The position numbers and the translations under genes were made by a program. A stretch of DNA of 64,000 nt from Lutibacter oceani (GTDB lineage: Bacteria; Bacteroidota; Bacteroidia; Flavobacteriales; Flavobacteriaceae): contig NZ_QTTQ01000009.1 in NCBI RefSeq assembly GCF_003384935.1, forward strand, positions 248,001 through 312,000, written 5' to 3'. A model generated the notes under the pieces. The model had not been told where the DNA came from. It saw only the letters and a list, made by a program, of their open reading frames with translations, and made no database searches. This document shows positions 36,049 through 46,539 of the stretch, piece after piece (position 1 is the first letter of the stretch; each line of letters starts with the position of its first letter).

Positions 36049-36155
36049 TGAGATCCTGAAACAAGTTCAGGATGACGGCTATTATTGGATACCCTTGTAA
36101 TTATACTTTATGAAACTAAATGGAGGGTATTGTGAACACCTTAAAACTGCAGTGA
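36049..36155 (+). repeat. 107-bp direct repeat, right copy
   Basis: Partner of 16470-16576. It begins with the same dispersed palindrome and ends 17 bp before the stop codon of the aminotransferase gene. Confidence 0.75.
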
Positions 36156-36172
36156 TTTAATTAAAACAAAGT

Positions 36173-37723
36173 TTATTCTTTAAACCAATTATTTACAATT
36201 TCAATTTCTATTGGTTTGGCTGTTTTATGGATAAATTCATTTTTTACGGCATCATATTCATAATCTTTACCCCATAGCTCACAATTTTCAACTACTTGTT
36301 TAATACTTTCACAAACATATAAAACTTCTTCATTGGTAATTGTTGGGTGGATGGACATTCTAACCCATCCTGGACGCTCAACCATACAGCCTTCTAAAAT
36401 TTTCTTTTCAATATTTTTTGAAGTTTGCTGATCTACATGCAGTAAAAAGTGACCATAAGTACCTGCGCAGGAACAACCCCCACGCGTTTGAACACCAAAC
36501 CTGTCGTTTAATAATTTTACAATTAAATTAAAATGAACATTTTTTATGAAAAAAGAAAAGATACCCAATCTATCTGTATGCTGTGCCGCTAAAATATTCA
36601 AATTTGGTATTTTAGTTAACTTTTCAAATACAATTTTGTTTATTTCGTGTTCTCTTTTAATGATATTTTCAACACCCATTTTTTCTTTTAACTGAATAGA
36701 AAGTGCTGTTTTAATAGTTTGTAAAAATCCTGGTGTTCCACCGTCTTCACGAGTTTCAATATCATCAACATAATCGTGATCTCCCCAAGGATTTGTATAA
36801 TTTACAGTACCTCCACCTGGATTGTCAGGAATTAAATTTTTATAGAGTTTTTTATTAAAAACCAACACTCCAGAAGAGCCTGGACCACCTAAAAATTTAT
36901 GCGGTGAAAAGAAAATAGCATCTAAATAAGATTCTTCATCTGCAGGATGCATATTTATATCAACATACGGAGCTGAACATGCAAAATCAACAAAACACAA
37001 TCCGCCATTTTGATGAATAATTTTTGCAATTTTATGGTAATTTGTTCTAATTCCTGTAACATTTGAGCAAGCTGTAACCGATGCAATTTTTATTGGTCTA
37101 TCTTTATATTTTTCTAATAATTTTTCAAAACTATCAAAACAAATTAAGCCAGTTTCTTCACACGGAATAATCTCTACATTTGCAATAGTTTCTAACCAAG
37201 ACGTTTGGTTAGAATGGTGTTCCATATGCGAAATAAAAACAATAGGTCTTAATTCATCAGGAACGGTTGTATAATTTTTTAAATTTTCAGAAACTTTTAA
37301 ACCTAAAATACGCTGAAATTTATTTACAACACCAGTCATTCCAGCTCCATCAGTTATTAAAACATCATCTTTACTTGCATTTACATGTTGTTTTATAATG
37401 TTCCTGGCTTTATGGTAAGCCATTGTCATTGCTGAACCTGTAATTGAAGTTTCGGTATGTGTATTAGCTACAAATGGTCCAAATTCATTCAGTATTTTTT
37501 CTTCAATTGGACGATAAAAACGTCCGCTGGCAGTCCAATCTGTATAAATAATTTCCTTTTCACCATATGGCGATTGAAATTTTTGATGAACACCAACTAT
37601 ATGTTTTCTAAATTGTTGAAAATAGGTTTCCAATTCAGAAGGCTTACTACTTTGAGTATTATTGGATTTCTCCTTAGAAAATATGTTTGAAAAAAAATTC
37701 ATTGTTTGTTTATTAGTAGACAA
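36173..37723 (-). CDS. PLP-dependent class V aminotransferase (cysteine desulfurase-like)
   Basis: The 516-residue protein is a fold-type-I PLP enzyme. The PLP lysine is Lys276 in FFSPHKFLGGPG, and Asp246 (FVDFACSAPY) should bind the pyridine nitrogen. A C-terminal GGCSCAGTYGH segment holds cysteines where cysteine desulfurases have their sulfur-accepting Cys. The N-terminal ~30 residues (Ser/Asn-rich) are probably not part of the fold; Met8 is another possible start. Substrate is unknown. A terminator separates it from the DsbD-like gene upstream, so it may be a separate unit. Confidence 0.85.
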   Translation of the reverse strand: MSTNKQTMNFFSNIFSKEKSNNTQSSKPSELETYFQQFRKHIVGVHQKFQSPYGEKEIIYTDWTASGRFYRPIEEKILNEFGPFVANTHTETSITGSAMTMAYHKARNIIKQHVNASKDDVLITDGAGMTGVVNKFQRILGLKVSENLKNYTTVPDELRPIVFISHMEHHSNQTSWLETIANVEIIPCEETGLICFDSFEKLLEKYKDRPIKIASVTACSNVTGIRTNYHKIAKIIHQNGGLCFVDFACSAPYVDINMHPADEESYLDAIFFSPHKFLGGPGSSGVLVFNKKLYKNLIPDNPGGGTVNYTNPWGDHDYVDDIETREDGGTPGFLQTIKTALSIQLKEKMGVENIIKREHEINKIVFEKLTKIPNLNILAAQHTDRLGIFSFFIKNVHFNLIVKLLNDRFGVQTRGGCSCAGTYGHFLLHVDQQTSKNIEKKILEGCMVERPGWVRMSIHPTITNEEVLYVCESIKQVVENCELWGKDYEYDAVKNEFIHKTAKPIEIEIVNNWFKE

Positions 37724-37727
37724 ATTT

Positions 37728-37763
37728 TAAAAAAGAAACACTCTAATTGATATAATCAGAGTG
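37728..37763 (-). terminator. Terminator after the DsbD-like gene
   Basis: On the minus strand CACTCTGATT / AATTAGAGTG (one G-T pair) with a 5-nt loop, followed by TTTCTTTTTT. Confidence 0.65.
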
Positions 37764-37787
37764 AATCTTTAACAATAAAAATCAATC

Positions 37788-39764
37788 TTATTTAAAGTTT
37801 GTTATTCCCTCTTTTAACCAGTTGTAATATTCTTCTACATCAGGGGTATATGCAATTGGGTCAATTAAATTTTCTTCATTATGATTCATTAGTACATAAA
37901 ATGGTTGTGCATTTGCACCGTATTTTATCGTTTGAAATTCACTCCATTTTTGTCCAATGTATTTTAATTTTTTACCAGGATGAAGTTTTGAATCAATTTC
38001 TTCACCATCTGAAAGCTTTCTTTTATCATCAACATATAAAGAAATTAAAACTACATCGTTTTTAAGTATTGGAAGGATTTTATCTTTTGCCCAAACATTT
38101 TGCTCCATTTTTCTACAGTTGACACACGCATGTCCTGTAAAATCTAACATAACTGGTTTATTAACTTTTATAGCATAGACCAACCCTTTTTCATAATCGT
38201 TAAAAGCTAAAATATTATGAGGAGCCATAATATGAGCGCCATCGGGTATTTCAGAATGATTATTATCTGAAGACATTCCTCCATTAGTTTTAGTAAAACC
38301 AACACCGTAAGGTGATTCTGAGTAATGTTGCGCTGGTGGAAAAGCACTTATTAAATTTAAAGGCGCTCCCCATAAACCTGGAATCATGTAAATTGTAAAT
38401 GTTAACGACAACAATCCTAAACTTAATCTTCCAACTGAAATATGAGCGCTAGGTGAATCATGCGGTAATTGTATTTTTCCAAATAAATAGAATGCCATGG
38501 TTCCAAAAATTGCAATCCAAATTGCTAAGAATACTTCACGCTCTAACCAGTGTAATTGTAACACTAAATCTGCGTTTGATAAAAATTTAAAAGCCAGTGC
38601 TAATTCTAAAAACCCTAAAACTACTTTCACAGTGTTTAACCATCCTCCCGATTTTGGCAATGAATTCAACCAACCTGGAAATGCAGCAAATAAAGCAAAT
38701 GGAATTGCTAAAGCCAATGAAAAACCTAACATTCCAACAATTGGCCCAATTTGATTTCCTCCGGCTGCTGCTTCAACTAATAAAGTACCCACAATAGGTC
38801 CTGTACAAGAAAATGAAACAATTGCTAAAGCCAGTGCCATAAAAAATATTCCAACTATTCCTCCTCTATCTGCCTGAGCATCAACTTTTGTTCCCCAAGA
38901 ACTTGGTAAAACAATTTCAAAAGCACCTAAAAAGGAAACTGCAAAAATTACTAATAGTAAGAAAAATATAATGTTGAACCACACATTTGTTGATAGTGCA
39001 TTTAAAGCATCTGCCCCAAAAACAGCACTTACTAGCGTACCTAAAAGAACGTATATAATTACTATTGATGCTCCGTAAATAATTGCATTTTTAATTCCTG
39101 TAGCTTTACTTTTACTTTGCTTTGTAAAGAAACTTACCGTCATTGGTATCATAGGAAACACACAAGGTGTTAATAGTGCTGCAAATCCTGAAAAGAACGC
39201 AATAATAAATATTGTTAGTAAGCTTTTATTAGAAGATTTATCGCTTTTTTTGGTAGCAGTTTCTTTCACAACCACATTATTTTCTTCTTTAACTGAAGTT
39301 GTTGTGGTTATTTCTTTTCCTGATATTTGAAAACTTAAATCTACAAATGTTGGAGGTAAACAACTAGAATCATCACACACCATAAACTCAACTTCTCCTG
39401 AAATTTTTGAAGTATTTTCAGAAAGCATTTTAATTCGTTGTTTAAAAATAGCTTTATTTTCAAAATACTTAATTTTCATGTTGAAAACTACATCATTAAC
39501 CGTATGGCCTTTTTCTTCGGAAGTATTTCCAACCAACTCATAATCATTTGTGTTTTCAAAGGTAAAAGTTGTTGGTATTGGACCATCTTCAGGAACATTT
39601 TGAGAATATAAATGCCAGCCTTCTTCAATAGTTGCCTGCATAATTAAATCATATTCTGAATCTGATACTTTTTCTACAGATGTTGACCATTTTACAGGCT
39701 CATGAATTTGAGCCTGACCAATACTACAAGCTATAAGTGCAAAAAATAAAATTACATTTTTCAT
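37788..39764 (-). CDS. DsbD-like thiol:disulfide interchange protein
   Basis: The 658-residue protein has a signal peptide and an N-terminal DsbD-alpha-like periplasmic domain with the Cys pair CDDSSC (about 129-134). It continues with eight or so membrane spans carrying the conserved [10 protein letters not shown] and [10 protein letters not shown] cysteines. A C-terminal thioredoxin domain with CVNC ([10 protein letters not shown]) completes it. It passes electrons from cytoplasmic thioredoxin to periplasmic thioredoxin-like proteins, here plausibly the two TlpA lipoproteins upstream. It lies 25 bp after the M16 peptidase gene. Confidence 0.9.
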   Translation of the reverse strand: MKNVILFFALIACSIGQAQIHEPVKWSTSVEKVSDSEYDLIMQATIEEGWHLYSQNVPEDGPIPTTFTFENTNDYELVGNTSEEKGHTVNDVVFNMKIKYFENKAIFKQRIKMLSENTSKISGEVEFMVCDDSSCLPPTFVDLSFQISGKEITTTTSVKEENNVVVKETATKKSDKSSNKSLLTIFIIAFFSGFAALLTPCVFPMIPMTVSFFTKQSKSKATGIKNAIIYGASIVIIYVLLGTLVSAVFGADALNALSTNVWFNIIFFLLLVIFAVSFLGAFEIVLPSSWGTKVDAQADRGGIVGIFFMALALAIVSFSCTGPIVGTLLVEAAAGGNQIGPIVGMLGFSLALAIPFALFAAFPGWLNSLPKSGGWLNTVKVVLGFLELALAFKFLSNADLVLQLHWLEREVFLAIWIAIFGTMAFYLFGKIQLPHDSPSAHISVGRLSLGLLSLTFTIYMIPGLWGAPLNLISAFPPAQHYSESPYGVGFTKTNGGMSSDNNHSEIPDGAHIMAPHNILAFNDYEKGLVYAIKVNKPVMLDFTGHACVNCRKMEQNVWAKDKILPILKNDVVLISLYVDDKRKLSDGEEIDSKLHPGKKLKYIGQKWSEFQTIKYGANAQPFYVLMNHNEENLIDPIAYTPDVEEYYNWLKEGITNFK

Positions 39765-39789
39765 TGTTTATGAGTTCTTTTTTAGTGCT

Positions 39790-42600
39790 TTATTTATTAT
39801 CTTTTGGTTTAAATATAACTTCGAAAGATTGCCCGTCTTTTAGCACTTGTTTTGCTACCTCCTGAATGTCTTCTTTTGTCATATTGTTCACAATATCAGT
39901 AAAGTTTTTTGGGTCATTGATATTTTCATTGTATCTAAAGTAAGTTGTAAGCAATTGCATATCATAGTTATTTTTACCTTTTGATTGCTCGCGTTCTTTA
40001 ATAAAGTTTGTCTTTATCTTATTTAAATCTTCTTCAATAATGTTACCTTCTGCTATTGTTTGTAATTCTCCATTAACAATCGTTACCAATTTTTCAACCA
40101 AATCAGGATTACAATCAAAACTAAAGGACACAGAGATTTCTGATTTTGGTTGCCTTGTAAAAAATGCATTTGCACTTGGGCTATATGCTCCTCCTTCTTT
40201 TTCTCTTACAGATTCAGTAACCCGTAATTGTAAAATATCCCCGAGTGCTCTAGTATATGTAGCTATTTCTTTTGAATAAGGTATCTCTTTTTTGTAACCA
40301 ATATTTACGGTTGCCTTTGGATCTTCCATGGTTAAATAAACAGACTTATCAATTTTATTTGAAACCCATTCAGCACTATTGTCTTTAAAATTTTCTTTTA
40401 TTTTTTTTGTAGGAATACTAGCTATATACTTTTCCAAAAGTGGTTTTAATTGCGCTTCATTAACATCGCCTACAATAAAAAATTCAAAATCTGAAGCATC
40501 AGCAAAACGGTCATTGTAGATAGCTTCTATTTTATCAAATGAAATTTCTGAGACATACTCTTTATTAAAAATACGATTTTTGGGATTGTTCTTACCATAC
40601 AGTGCTACGGTTAAACTATCTCTCATTTTCTCATTGACATTCTTACTTCTTTTTGTGATATAATTATTTAAATTACTAATTAAAACCTTAAATGCCTGCT
40701 CATCAAATCGAGGTTTTACGAAGTACACATGAATCAATTGTAACATAGTCTCAACATCTTTAGTGTTAGATGACCCAGATAAGCTTTCATTTATATCTCC
40801 TAGGTTAATATTTACAAAAGCTGTTTTCCCAGCTAGAATCTTTTTTAAATCGGTTGATGTAAAATCACCTAATCCTGACATTTGGATTAACTGCCCCACA
40901 AAACTGGCAGATGCTAAATCTTCATCATGTAATAATGATGTTCCTCCATAGCTTATTCCTCTTAAAGAAACCTTGTCCTTTTCTTTATCAGCAAATTTAT
41001 AATGCACTTTAATACCATTACTTAGCTCAAATTGGGTAGATTCAACATCTGCATTATTTACACTAGCAGCAATGGTACCCGCATTTATAATAATATCAGA
41101 CATTAGTGTTTTCCCATGGAGCGATTCTACATAAGGCTCAATGGTTTGGCTTTTTTCTACTAAATCAATAATTTGCTTAGCTTGCTCTTCAGTTAAATTA
41201 TCTTGACCTTCAACACCTGTCACGTTTAAGTATCTATTATTTTGAGCATAAAGTCTTTTAATAGTTTGATGAAGTTCATCATTTTCTAGATCACCAAAGA
41301 TTTGTTTAACTAGCTCATATTCTGTTTTTATATCAGTAATAGTTTTGTTTTCCAAATAATTATTTTTTATAGCCTGTTCTATCTGACTGTGGCTAATATC
41401 ATTTATCTTAGCTATTTGGTTTTCATAAGAACTTTTTATTTGAACCATGGATCTTTCAATTTCCGAAGGTGTAAATCCAAATTTCACAGCACGTTCAACT
41501 TCTGTCAAAACCGCCTTAAATGCATCAGCCTGCATGTTTTCTTTAGGATAAATACTAACTGTAAAAACTTTGGATGTTCTAGTCATAGAGCCGTACTTGA
41601 TTTGGGCACCCAAAAAAGGAGTTTCAGGCTTTTGGGTTTGTTCTGAAATCCTAGCATTGAGCATACTTTTTGCCATTGATTCTAACAAATCCATTTTTAA
41701 ATCGGCAACGGTTTCTCTATTTAATGATTTCTTATGACGAACGCCTAATTCAATAGACGCTGTTGATATTTCTGAGTCTAATCCTAAATAATACAACATC
41801 CCTTTATTATCAGGAATATCAACTACATAACGCTCTTTTGGGTTTTCTATGGCTGGAATTTCTGAAAACATATCTATGATTTTTGCTTCCACCTCCTGAA
41901 CATTCACATCGCCTATGATGGCAATGGCCTGTAAATCGGTTCTGTACCAATCATGATAAAAATCGCGGAGTGCTTTATAATCAAACCCTTCAACTATGGA
42001 CATTAACCCAATAGGCAATCGATTAGCATATTTTGAATGGTTTAATGTGATAGGAAGTGAAGTCTTAAATAAACGGCCTCTACCACTTTGACGTGTACGC
42101 CATTCTTCTTTAATAACACCTCGCTCAGCATCGATTTCTTCCTCAGTTAAGAGTAAGTAATTTGACCAATCACGTAATACTGTTAAACAAGTGTCAATAA
42201 GGCCATCTTTTGTAGGAATATTACTTAAATTGTATACGGTTTCGTCAAATGAGGTATAAGCATTAATATCTTTCCCAAAAACGGCTCCATGCTTTTGAAG
42301 CGTATTTAATATACCCTTCCCAGGAAAGCTCTCTGTGCCGTTAAACGCCATGTGCTCTAAAAAATGTGCCAACCCTTGTTGATCCTCATTTTCTAAAATA
42401 GAACCCACATTTTGTATTATATAATAACTTGCTGCATCCTTGACTACATTGGTGCTTTTTATATAATAGGTCATCCCATTAGGTAATATCCCTTTTTTTA
42501 TAGTTTGATCCACAGCTAAGGGCTCATTTAAATTTTGAGCATTATTAAAATTTGGAAAAAGGAAGAATGAAATAAGCGTAAAAAAGAAAATACGTTTCAT
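39790..42600 (-). CDS. M16-family zinc metallopeptidase (pitrilysin type), secreted
   Basis: The 936-residue protein has a signal peptide (IFFFTLISFFLFPNFNNAQ) and the inverted zinc motif HFLEH (His79, Glu82, His83), with the third ligand expected in ERGVIKEEW about 80 residues later. It has the usual tandem M16 halves, only the first of which keeps the active site. The family degrades peptides rather than folded proteins, so a role in periplasmic peptide breakdown is likely. It follows a terminator but shares its strand and spacing with the DsbD-like gene. Confidence 0.9.
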   Translation of the reverse strand: MKRIFFFTLISFFLFPNFNNAQNLNEPLAVDQTIKKGILPNGMTYYIKSTNVVKDAASYYIIQNVGSILENEDQQGLAHFLEHMAFNGTESFPGKGILNTLQKHGAVFGKDINAYTSFDETVYNLSNIPTKDGLIDTCLTVLRDWSNYLLLTEEEIDAERGVIKEEWRTRQSGRGRLFKTSLPITLNHSKYANRLPIGLMSIVEGFDYKALRDFYHDWYRTDLQAIAIIGDVNVQEVEAKIIDMFSEIPAIENPKERYVVDIPDNKGMLYYLGLDSEISTASIELGVRHKKSLNRETVADLKMDLLESMAKSMLNARISEQTQKPETPFLGAQIKYGSMTRTSKVFTVSIYPKENMQADAFKAVLTEVERAVKFGFTPSEIERSMVQIKSSYENQIAKINDISHSQIEQAIKNNYLENKTITDIKTEYELVKQIFGDLENDELHQTIKRLYAQNNRYLNVTGVEGQDNLTEEQAKQIIDLVEKSQTIEPYVESLHGKTLMSDIIINAGTIAASVNNADVESTQFELSNGIKVHYKFADKEKDKVSLRGISYGGTSLLHDEDLASASFVGQLIQMSGLGDFTSTDLKKILAGKTAFVNINLGDINESLSGSSNTKDVETMLQLIHVYFVKPRFDEQAFKVLISNLNNYITKRSKNVNEKMRDSLTVALYGKNNPKNRIFNKEYVSEISFDKIEAIYNDRFADASDFEFFIVGDVNEAQLKPLLEKYIASIPTKKIKENFKDNSAEWVSNKIDKSVYLTMEDPKATVNIGYKKEIPYSKEIATYTRALGDILQLRVTESVREKEGGAYSPSANAFFTRQPKSEISVSFSFDCNPDLVEKLVTIVNGELQTIAEGNIIEEDLNKIKTNFIKEREQSKGKNNYDMQLLTTYFRYNENINDPKNFTDIVNNMTKEDIQEVAKQVLKDGQSFEVIFKPKDNK

Positions 42601-42644
42601 ATAGGTAATATGTATAATATTTATAAATTATTAAATGTTGTTTT

Positions 42645-42676
42645 AAAAAAAAGGGCTTTCTACAGCCCTTTTTTTA
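42645..42676 (-). terminator. Terminator between the TlpA and peptidase genes
   Basis: Stem AGGGCT / AGCCCT (42652-42669) extended by A and T runs on either side, so it can terminate on either strand. It splits the SusCD-TlpA operon from the peptidase-DsbD unit. Confidence 0.75.
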
Positions 42677-42831
42677 TTATTTTTTCAAAAATTGATTAAT
42701 TAATTCAAACATCTATTATGAAAAAAAATATTTTAAAGGTTATCTATTTAGTAAGTGATAAAAACTTGACTCTACCCCTATTAATATTTTGTTAAAATTT
42801 AAAGACTATTGCTTTGAATAACTTTCCTTTT

Positions 42832-44208
42832 TTATAACTCTAGCGAATCAAACAATTCAATAAGTTTTTCATCAGAAGGTCTAGGAGCACTTGCTTTTAT
42901 GATGTTCCCTGCTGGATCTAACAAAATAAAACGAGGAATACCCGATATTTTAAAATCAGCCACAAATTGTGATTTAAAGTCTTTATCGGCAATTACTTGA
43001 ATACCTCCTAGTTCTTTATCAGCAACCATTTCTTTCCATTTATCTTTATTTGTTTGTTGATCTACTGAGATGCTTAAAAATGCAATGTTTTTTTCATGGT
43101 ATTGTTCTTCTATTTTTTTCAAAAATGGAATTTCTTTTTTACAAGGACCGCACCAAGTGGCCCATACATCAATGTAAACATATTTGCCTTTAAAGTCGTT
43201 TAAAGAACTAGTTCCTCCTGCATAATTTTCATAATTTTCAAAAGTAGGAGATGGTTGTCCCGGATCTAATACTTTTAAAATTTCAAATAAATCTTTGGCT
43301 TTGGCTTTATGTGTTTCATTGGTGGATAGTACTAAAAAGTCATTTAAATCTTTTTCCTTTTCTTCCGAACGAGCTAAAGTCATAACAAGATCATTATACA
43401 TCTCGACATTTCTTATTTTTTCATTTTTTATTTCTGAAAATGCTTTAGCCTGAGCTTCTTTATAGGGTAATGAATCTTTACTATAATATTGGTACATTTT
43501 TCCAGAAATATCTCTATGTATCAATTGATTGTACTCTGAAGAGTAAAGAAAATCATCTCCGTTATCATAAGACATATTAACTATTTCATTCATAAAATCA
43601 TCAGAAGCATTGAAGTTCTCAATTTTAGCGTAATACCTGTGCATTCTTTCATAACTTTCTTTCTTATAGAGTCTGCCATAGTTTATTGCACGTAACTCGC
43701 TTGCTTTTATATTTTCAGGAATATTAGCTATAGCATTTAATTTTTCTTCATAATCTGCTGCTATATCTTTAACTGTCTTTTCAAAGGCATGTTCATCTAC
43801 ATTATAAGTATCTTTTCTGTTCTCCATAAAATTGAAATCAGTTTTTGCTTTATATGCAAAATAGTTGTTCAATTCTTGGTTATCTCCCGTAAAGGATATT
43901 GTATTTGCAAATTCACTATTATCTACATTAAAATGTATTTTAGCTCCTTTGCTTAAAAATGGTGAAATTCTATTTTTTTCAAATATTAAGGTATGTAAAC
44001 CATCTTCTTCAATATAAAGGGTATCTGAAACACTACCATCGCTTTTAACCGTAATGGTTTTTAAGAAACCGTTTAAAGTAGTGATGTTTAGATCACCTCC
44101 TTCTGTATTACTAATGTTTCCAGAAAGCAGCACATAGTCTACTGGTATTTCTTGTTTACAAGAGAATAGGAAGACTGAAATTAAGATAAGTATGATGTTT
44201 TTTTTCAT
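42832..44208 (-). CDS. TlpA-like thioredoxin lipoprotein 1
   Basis: The 458-residue lipoprotein (lipobox VFLFSC, Cys17) has an N-terminal beta-rich DUF4369-like part, a long helical middle and a C-terminal thioredoxin domain with WCGPC at 352-356 (WATWCGPCKKEIPFLKK). The cis-Pro motif is GIPRFILLD. The family reduces or isomerises disulfides in the periplasm. It is 4 bp after a paralogous gene with the same build. Confidence 0.9.
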   Translation of the reverse strand: MKKNIILILISVFLFSCKQEIPVDYVLLSGNISNTEGGDLNITTLNGFLKTITVKSDGSVSDTLYIEEDGLHTLIFEKNRISPFLSKGAKIHFNVDNSEFANTISFTGDNQELNNYFAYKAKTDFNFMENRKDTYNVDEHAFEKTVKDIAADYEEKLNAIANIPENIKASELRAINYGRLYKKESYERMHRYYAKIENFNASDDFMNEIVNMSYDNGDDFLYSSEYNQLIHRDISGKMYQYYSKDSLPYKEAQAKAFSEIKNEKIRNVEMYNDLVMTLARSEEKEKDLNDFLVLSTNETHKAKAKDLFEILKVLDPGQPSPTFENYENYAGGTSSLNDFKGKYVYIDVWATWCGPCKKEIPFLKKIEEQYHEKNIAFLSISVDQQTNKDKWKEMVADKELGGIQVIADKDFKSQFVADFKISGIPRFILLDPAGNIIKASAPRPSDEKLIELFDSLEL

Positions 44209-44212
44209 TTTA

Positions 44213-45577
44213 TTATATATTTTTTTTAATTAATTCTTCTAAATCTCTAGATATAGGTGCTGGAGCAAATACATCTACAATATTTAAATCTTTGTCAATT
44301 ACAAAAAAGCGCGGAATACCTGTAACTTTATAGTTTGTAAGATCGCTTCTTTGGATATGAAACTGATTTCCTTTTGGCTCATGAGTTTCAAAGTATGTAC
44401 GCCATTTTTTTTCAGTATCTATAGATAACGAAATGAATATTAAATTGTCATTATCTTTATATTTTTCTTGTAATGCTTCAAAATTAGGTTTTAAACTCAT
44501 GCATGGACCACACCAAGTAGCCCAAAGGTCTACTACAATTAGTTTACCTTTGAAATCACTAAGTTTTATTTTGCTACCATCTAATTTGTCCATAATTAAG
44601 TCTGAGGCAGGTTGCCCGTTACTAATGGATTTGTACTGGTTTTGCTCTTCTTTTATGGCTAATAAATAATCTGGATTTTTAATATTTTTTAATTCAGTAT
44701 TTAATTTTTCAATAAATGAATTTGTATACCCTTCAATTTTAAAGCCATTGATTAAATCATCGGTTAAAATGTATTCTTGTAACTCTAAACTAAATTCAGG
44801 CAGGTTATATTTTGTTTTAAATTCTTCTTCTTTAAGCTCGTCTAAAACAGTTTGAAATACTTCCAGTTGTAAATATTCAATATTATTAAAATCGTCCAAA
44901 AAGTTTTTTACATAAGGAATAAAATAATCTTTTGCTTCTTGAGTTAAGGAATCGATATCCTTTCGGACAATTTCACCATTACGTGCTTTATTGTAAAATA
45001 AATATTGTACTTTTTGTAATGAGTTAACATAATCGAATTTTATACGTGCTTTTTCTAATCTTTTAAAATCTTCTGATACTTGGTCTAAATCATTCAATGA
45101 TTTTAATCGTTGGATAACTTCTTTTTCGAAAACTTCAGGGACATCCTTATAGTCGTTTATTTCTGACGAGGCGCTTTTAACACCCCAGTATGATCCTGCC
45201 ATTGGGTAGGTTACTTGAGAAAGATAATTGTTTGCCTGAGCACCTTTACCCTTAAATGTGGCTGTTTCACGAGTTTCACCATCCAAAGTAGCCACAAGGC
45301 TATCTCCTGGAGACAAGTAAAAAAAGGTACGTCCTATTTGAAAATAAGAAGGTTTGTTTAACGTAAATTTGTAATTAAAAGTTGTATTATTAGTTAATGG
45401 AATAGCCTGAACTTCATTTTTAAACAATAAGTTTTCAGAAGTTATATTGGTCATAAACAGCGTGTCTTGCTCAACATTAGCATATACTCCGCTTAGCACA
45501 ACCGTATTATTAATAGTGCCGTTTTTACAGCTAACACAACTTATTAACAATGCTAATAAATAAATGGATTTTTTCAT
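44213..45577 (-). CDS. TlpA-like thioredoxin lipoprotein 2
   Basis: The ATG at 45577 gives a 454-residue lipoprotein (MKKSIYLLALLISCVSC, Cys14 or Cys17). An alternative TTG at 45604 lies inside a hairpin and is rejected. It has the same order as its neighbour: N-terminal beta-rich part, helical middle, then thioredoxin domain (DLWATWCGPCMSLKPNF, cis-Pro GIPRFFVID). The two paralogues are clearly diverged, suggesting different partners. A 10-bp inverted repeat AAGTAGTAAC / GTTACTACTT (45603-45626) sits upstream and may tune expression within the operon. Confidence 0.9.
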   Translation of the reverse strand: MKKSIYLLALLISCVSCKNGTINNTVVLSGVYANVEQDTLFMTNITSENLLFKNEVQAIPLTNNTTFNYKFTLNKPSYFQIGRTFFYLSPGDSLVATLDGETRETATFKGKGAQANNYLSQVTYPMAGSYWGVKSASSEINDYKDVPEVFEKEVIQRLKSLNDLDQVSEDFKRLEKARIKFDYVNSLQKVQYLFYNKARNGEIVRKDIDSLTQEAKDYFIPYVKNFLDDFNNIEYLQLEVFQTVLDELKEEEFKTKYNLPEFSLELQEYILTDDLINGFKIEGYTNSFIEKLNTELKNIKNPDYLLAIKEEQNQYKSISNGQPASDLIMDKLDGSKIKLSDFKGKLIVVDLWATWCGPCMSLKPNFEALQEKYKDNDNLIFISLSIDTEKKWRTYFETHEPKGNQFHIQRSDLTNYKVTGIPRFFVIDKDLNIVDVFAPAPISRDLEELIKKNI

Positions 45578-45641
45578 ATTAAATATTACTATTTTTTTAA
45601 GCAAGTAGTAACTGGGGTTACTACTTACTATTTAATGTCTA

Positions 45642-46520
45642 TTATTTTATTAGACGAATACCGTCTAAACAAAAATATGGAGGGTAAAACATGTTTCCTT
45701 GGTCATCTACATAAGATGATTCCATTTTAAAAAGTACTTTATCTACGGTTCCAAGACTTGTTAAATCAACAGGTACCCAATCATTTACAACAAATTTATA
45801 ATCTGGATTATTAGGGTCTGCATTTTCATTAACAGCCATATAGCGATCTATACTTCCTGTAGTGCTTCCATTTAAAGAACCTTCAATTACCAATTTCACA
45901 TAACCTCCTGGAACATCGTAAATTTTATCTACATCAACATCATTAGGTCCAGGCAAATAAAATTGAGAACTGCTTGAATGAAATTTCTCAATTTTTGGAT
46001 TTTTACCTGTATAATTAGAACCATAAAATTCAAGTAAATACGAGTATGTCGTATTCGTAATAAGCACATGTTCAACTACAGCTGGTGATGCTAAGGTAAT
46101 ATATGCATTATCATCTTGGGCATGACCAACAAGGTAGTTTCCAACTGGATTTACGTACCTTGTAAATGCGCTAAAACGACATGAATCGATTGCTGTTTGT
46201 TTATCTGCAGCAGATACACCTCCTATAGGTCCAAAAGTTGGACTTAAACTCCAAGGAAATGATCTCCAACTTTTATTTGAAAGCGCAAAACCAGAATAGT
46301 TTCCGTTTCCATTATTTACTATGTTTGCTGTTACATCTCCAGAGGTAATAGGCGCATCTGGTATGTTATACGTAAACCTTCCTAATGATAATTCATTAAA
46401 CGTAACGTCATTAGGGACAGGAACAATGGATTCTAGACTTGTTTCCTCACATGAAACTATAAATATAAAACAACTTATAATAGAGAAAACTTTTAATATG
46501 TTAATGTGTGTATATTTCAT
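45642..46520 (-). CDS. DUF4465-type surface lipoprotein
   Basis: The 292-residue lipoprotein (FIFIVSC, Cys24) has a beta-sandwich-like sequence with the DUF4465 pattern: YSGFALSNKSW, NYLVGHAQDDNAYI, VEHVLITNTTYSYL, VNDWVPVDLTSLGTVDKVLF and PPYFCLDGIRL. The family often accompanies SusC/SusD pairs and is thought to be a surface-exposed binding protein. It follows susD by 19 bp. Confidence 0.8.
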   Translation of the reverse strand: MKYTHINILKVFSIISCFIFIVSCEETSLESIVPVPNDVTFNELSLGRFTYNIPDAPITSGDVTANIVNNGNGNYSGFALSNKSWRSFPWSLSPTFGPIGGVSAADKQTAIDSCRFSAFTRYVNPVGNYLVGHAQDDNAYITLASPAVVEHVLITNTTYSYLLEFYGSNYTGKNPKIEKFHSSSSQFYLPGPNDVDVDKIYDVPGGYVKLVIEGSLNGSTTGSIDRYMAVNENADPNNPDYKFVVNDWVPVDLTSLGTVDKVLFKMESSYVDDQGNMFYPPYFCLDGIRLIK

Positions 46521-46539
46521 AATATTATTTTATCTTAAA

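Larger units (their letters stand above)
35253..36172. other. 920-bp scar region of repeats and gene remnants
   Basis: No intact gene is present. From left to right it holds the 48-bp repeat (35408), a hairpin terminator (35521), two decayed 3' ends of the helicase-loader gene (35615-35704 and 35899-36040), a dispersed palindrome (35732) and the 107-bp repeat (36049). It is the junction between the sugar module and the SusCD/redox module. Confidence 0.75.

Noticed and set aside
45578-45604. TTG start for the second TlpA lipoprotein
   Set aside because: It lies inside a hairpin; the ATG at 45577 begins a normal lipoprotein signal.
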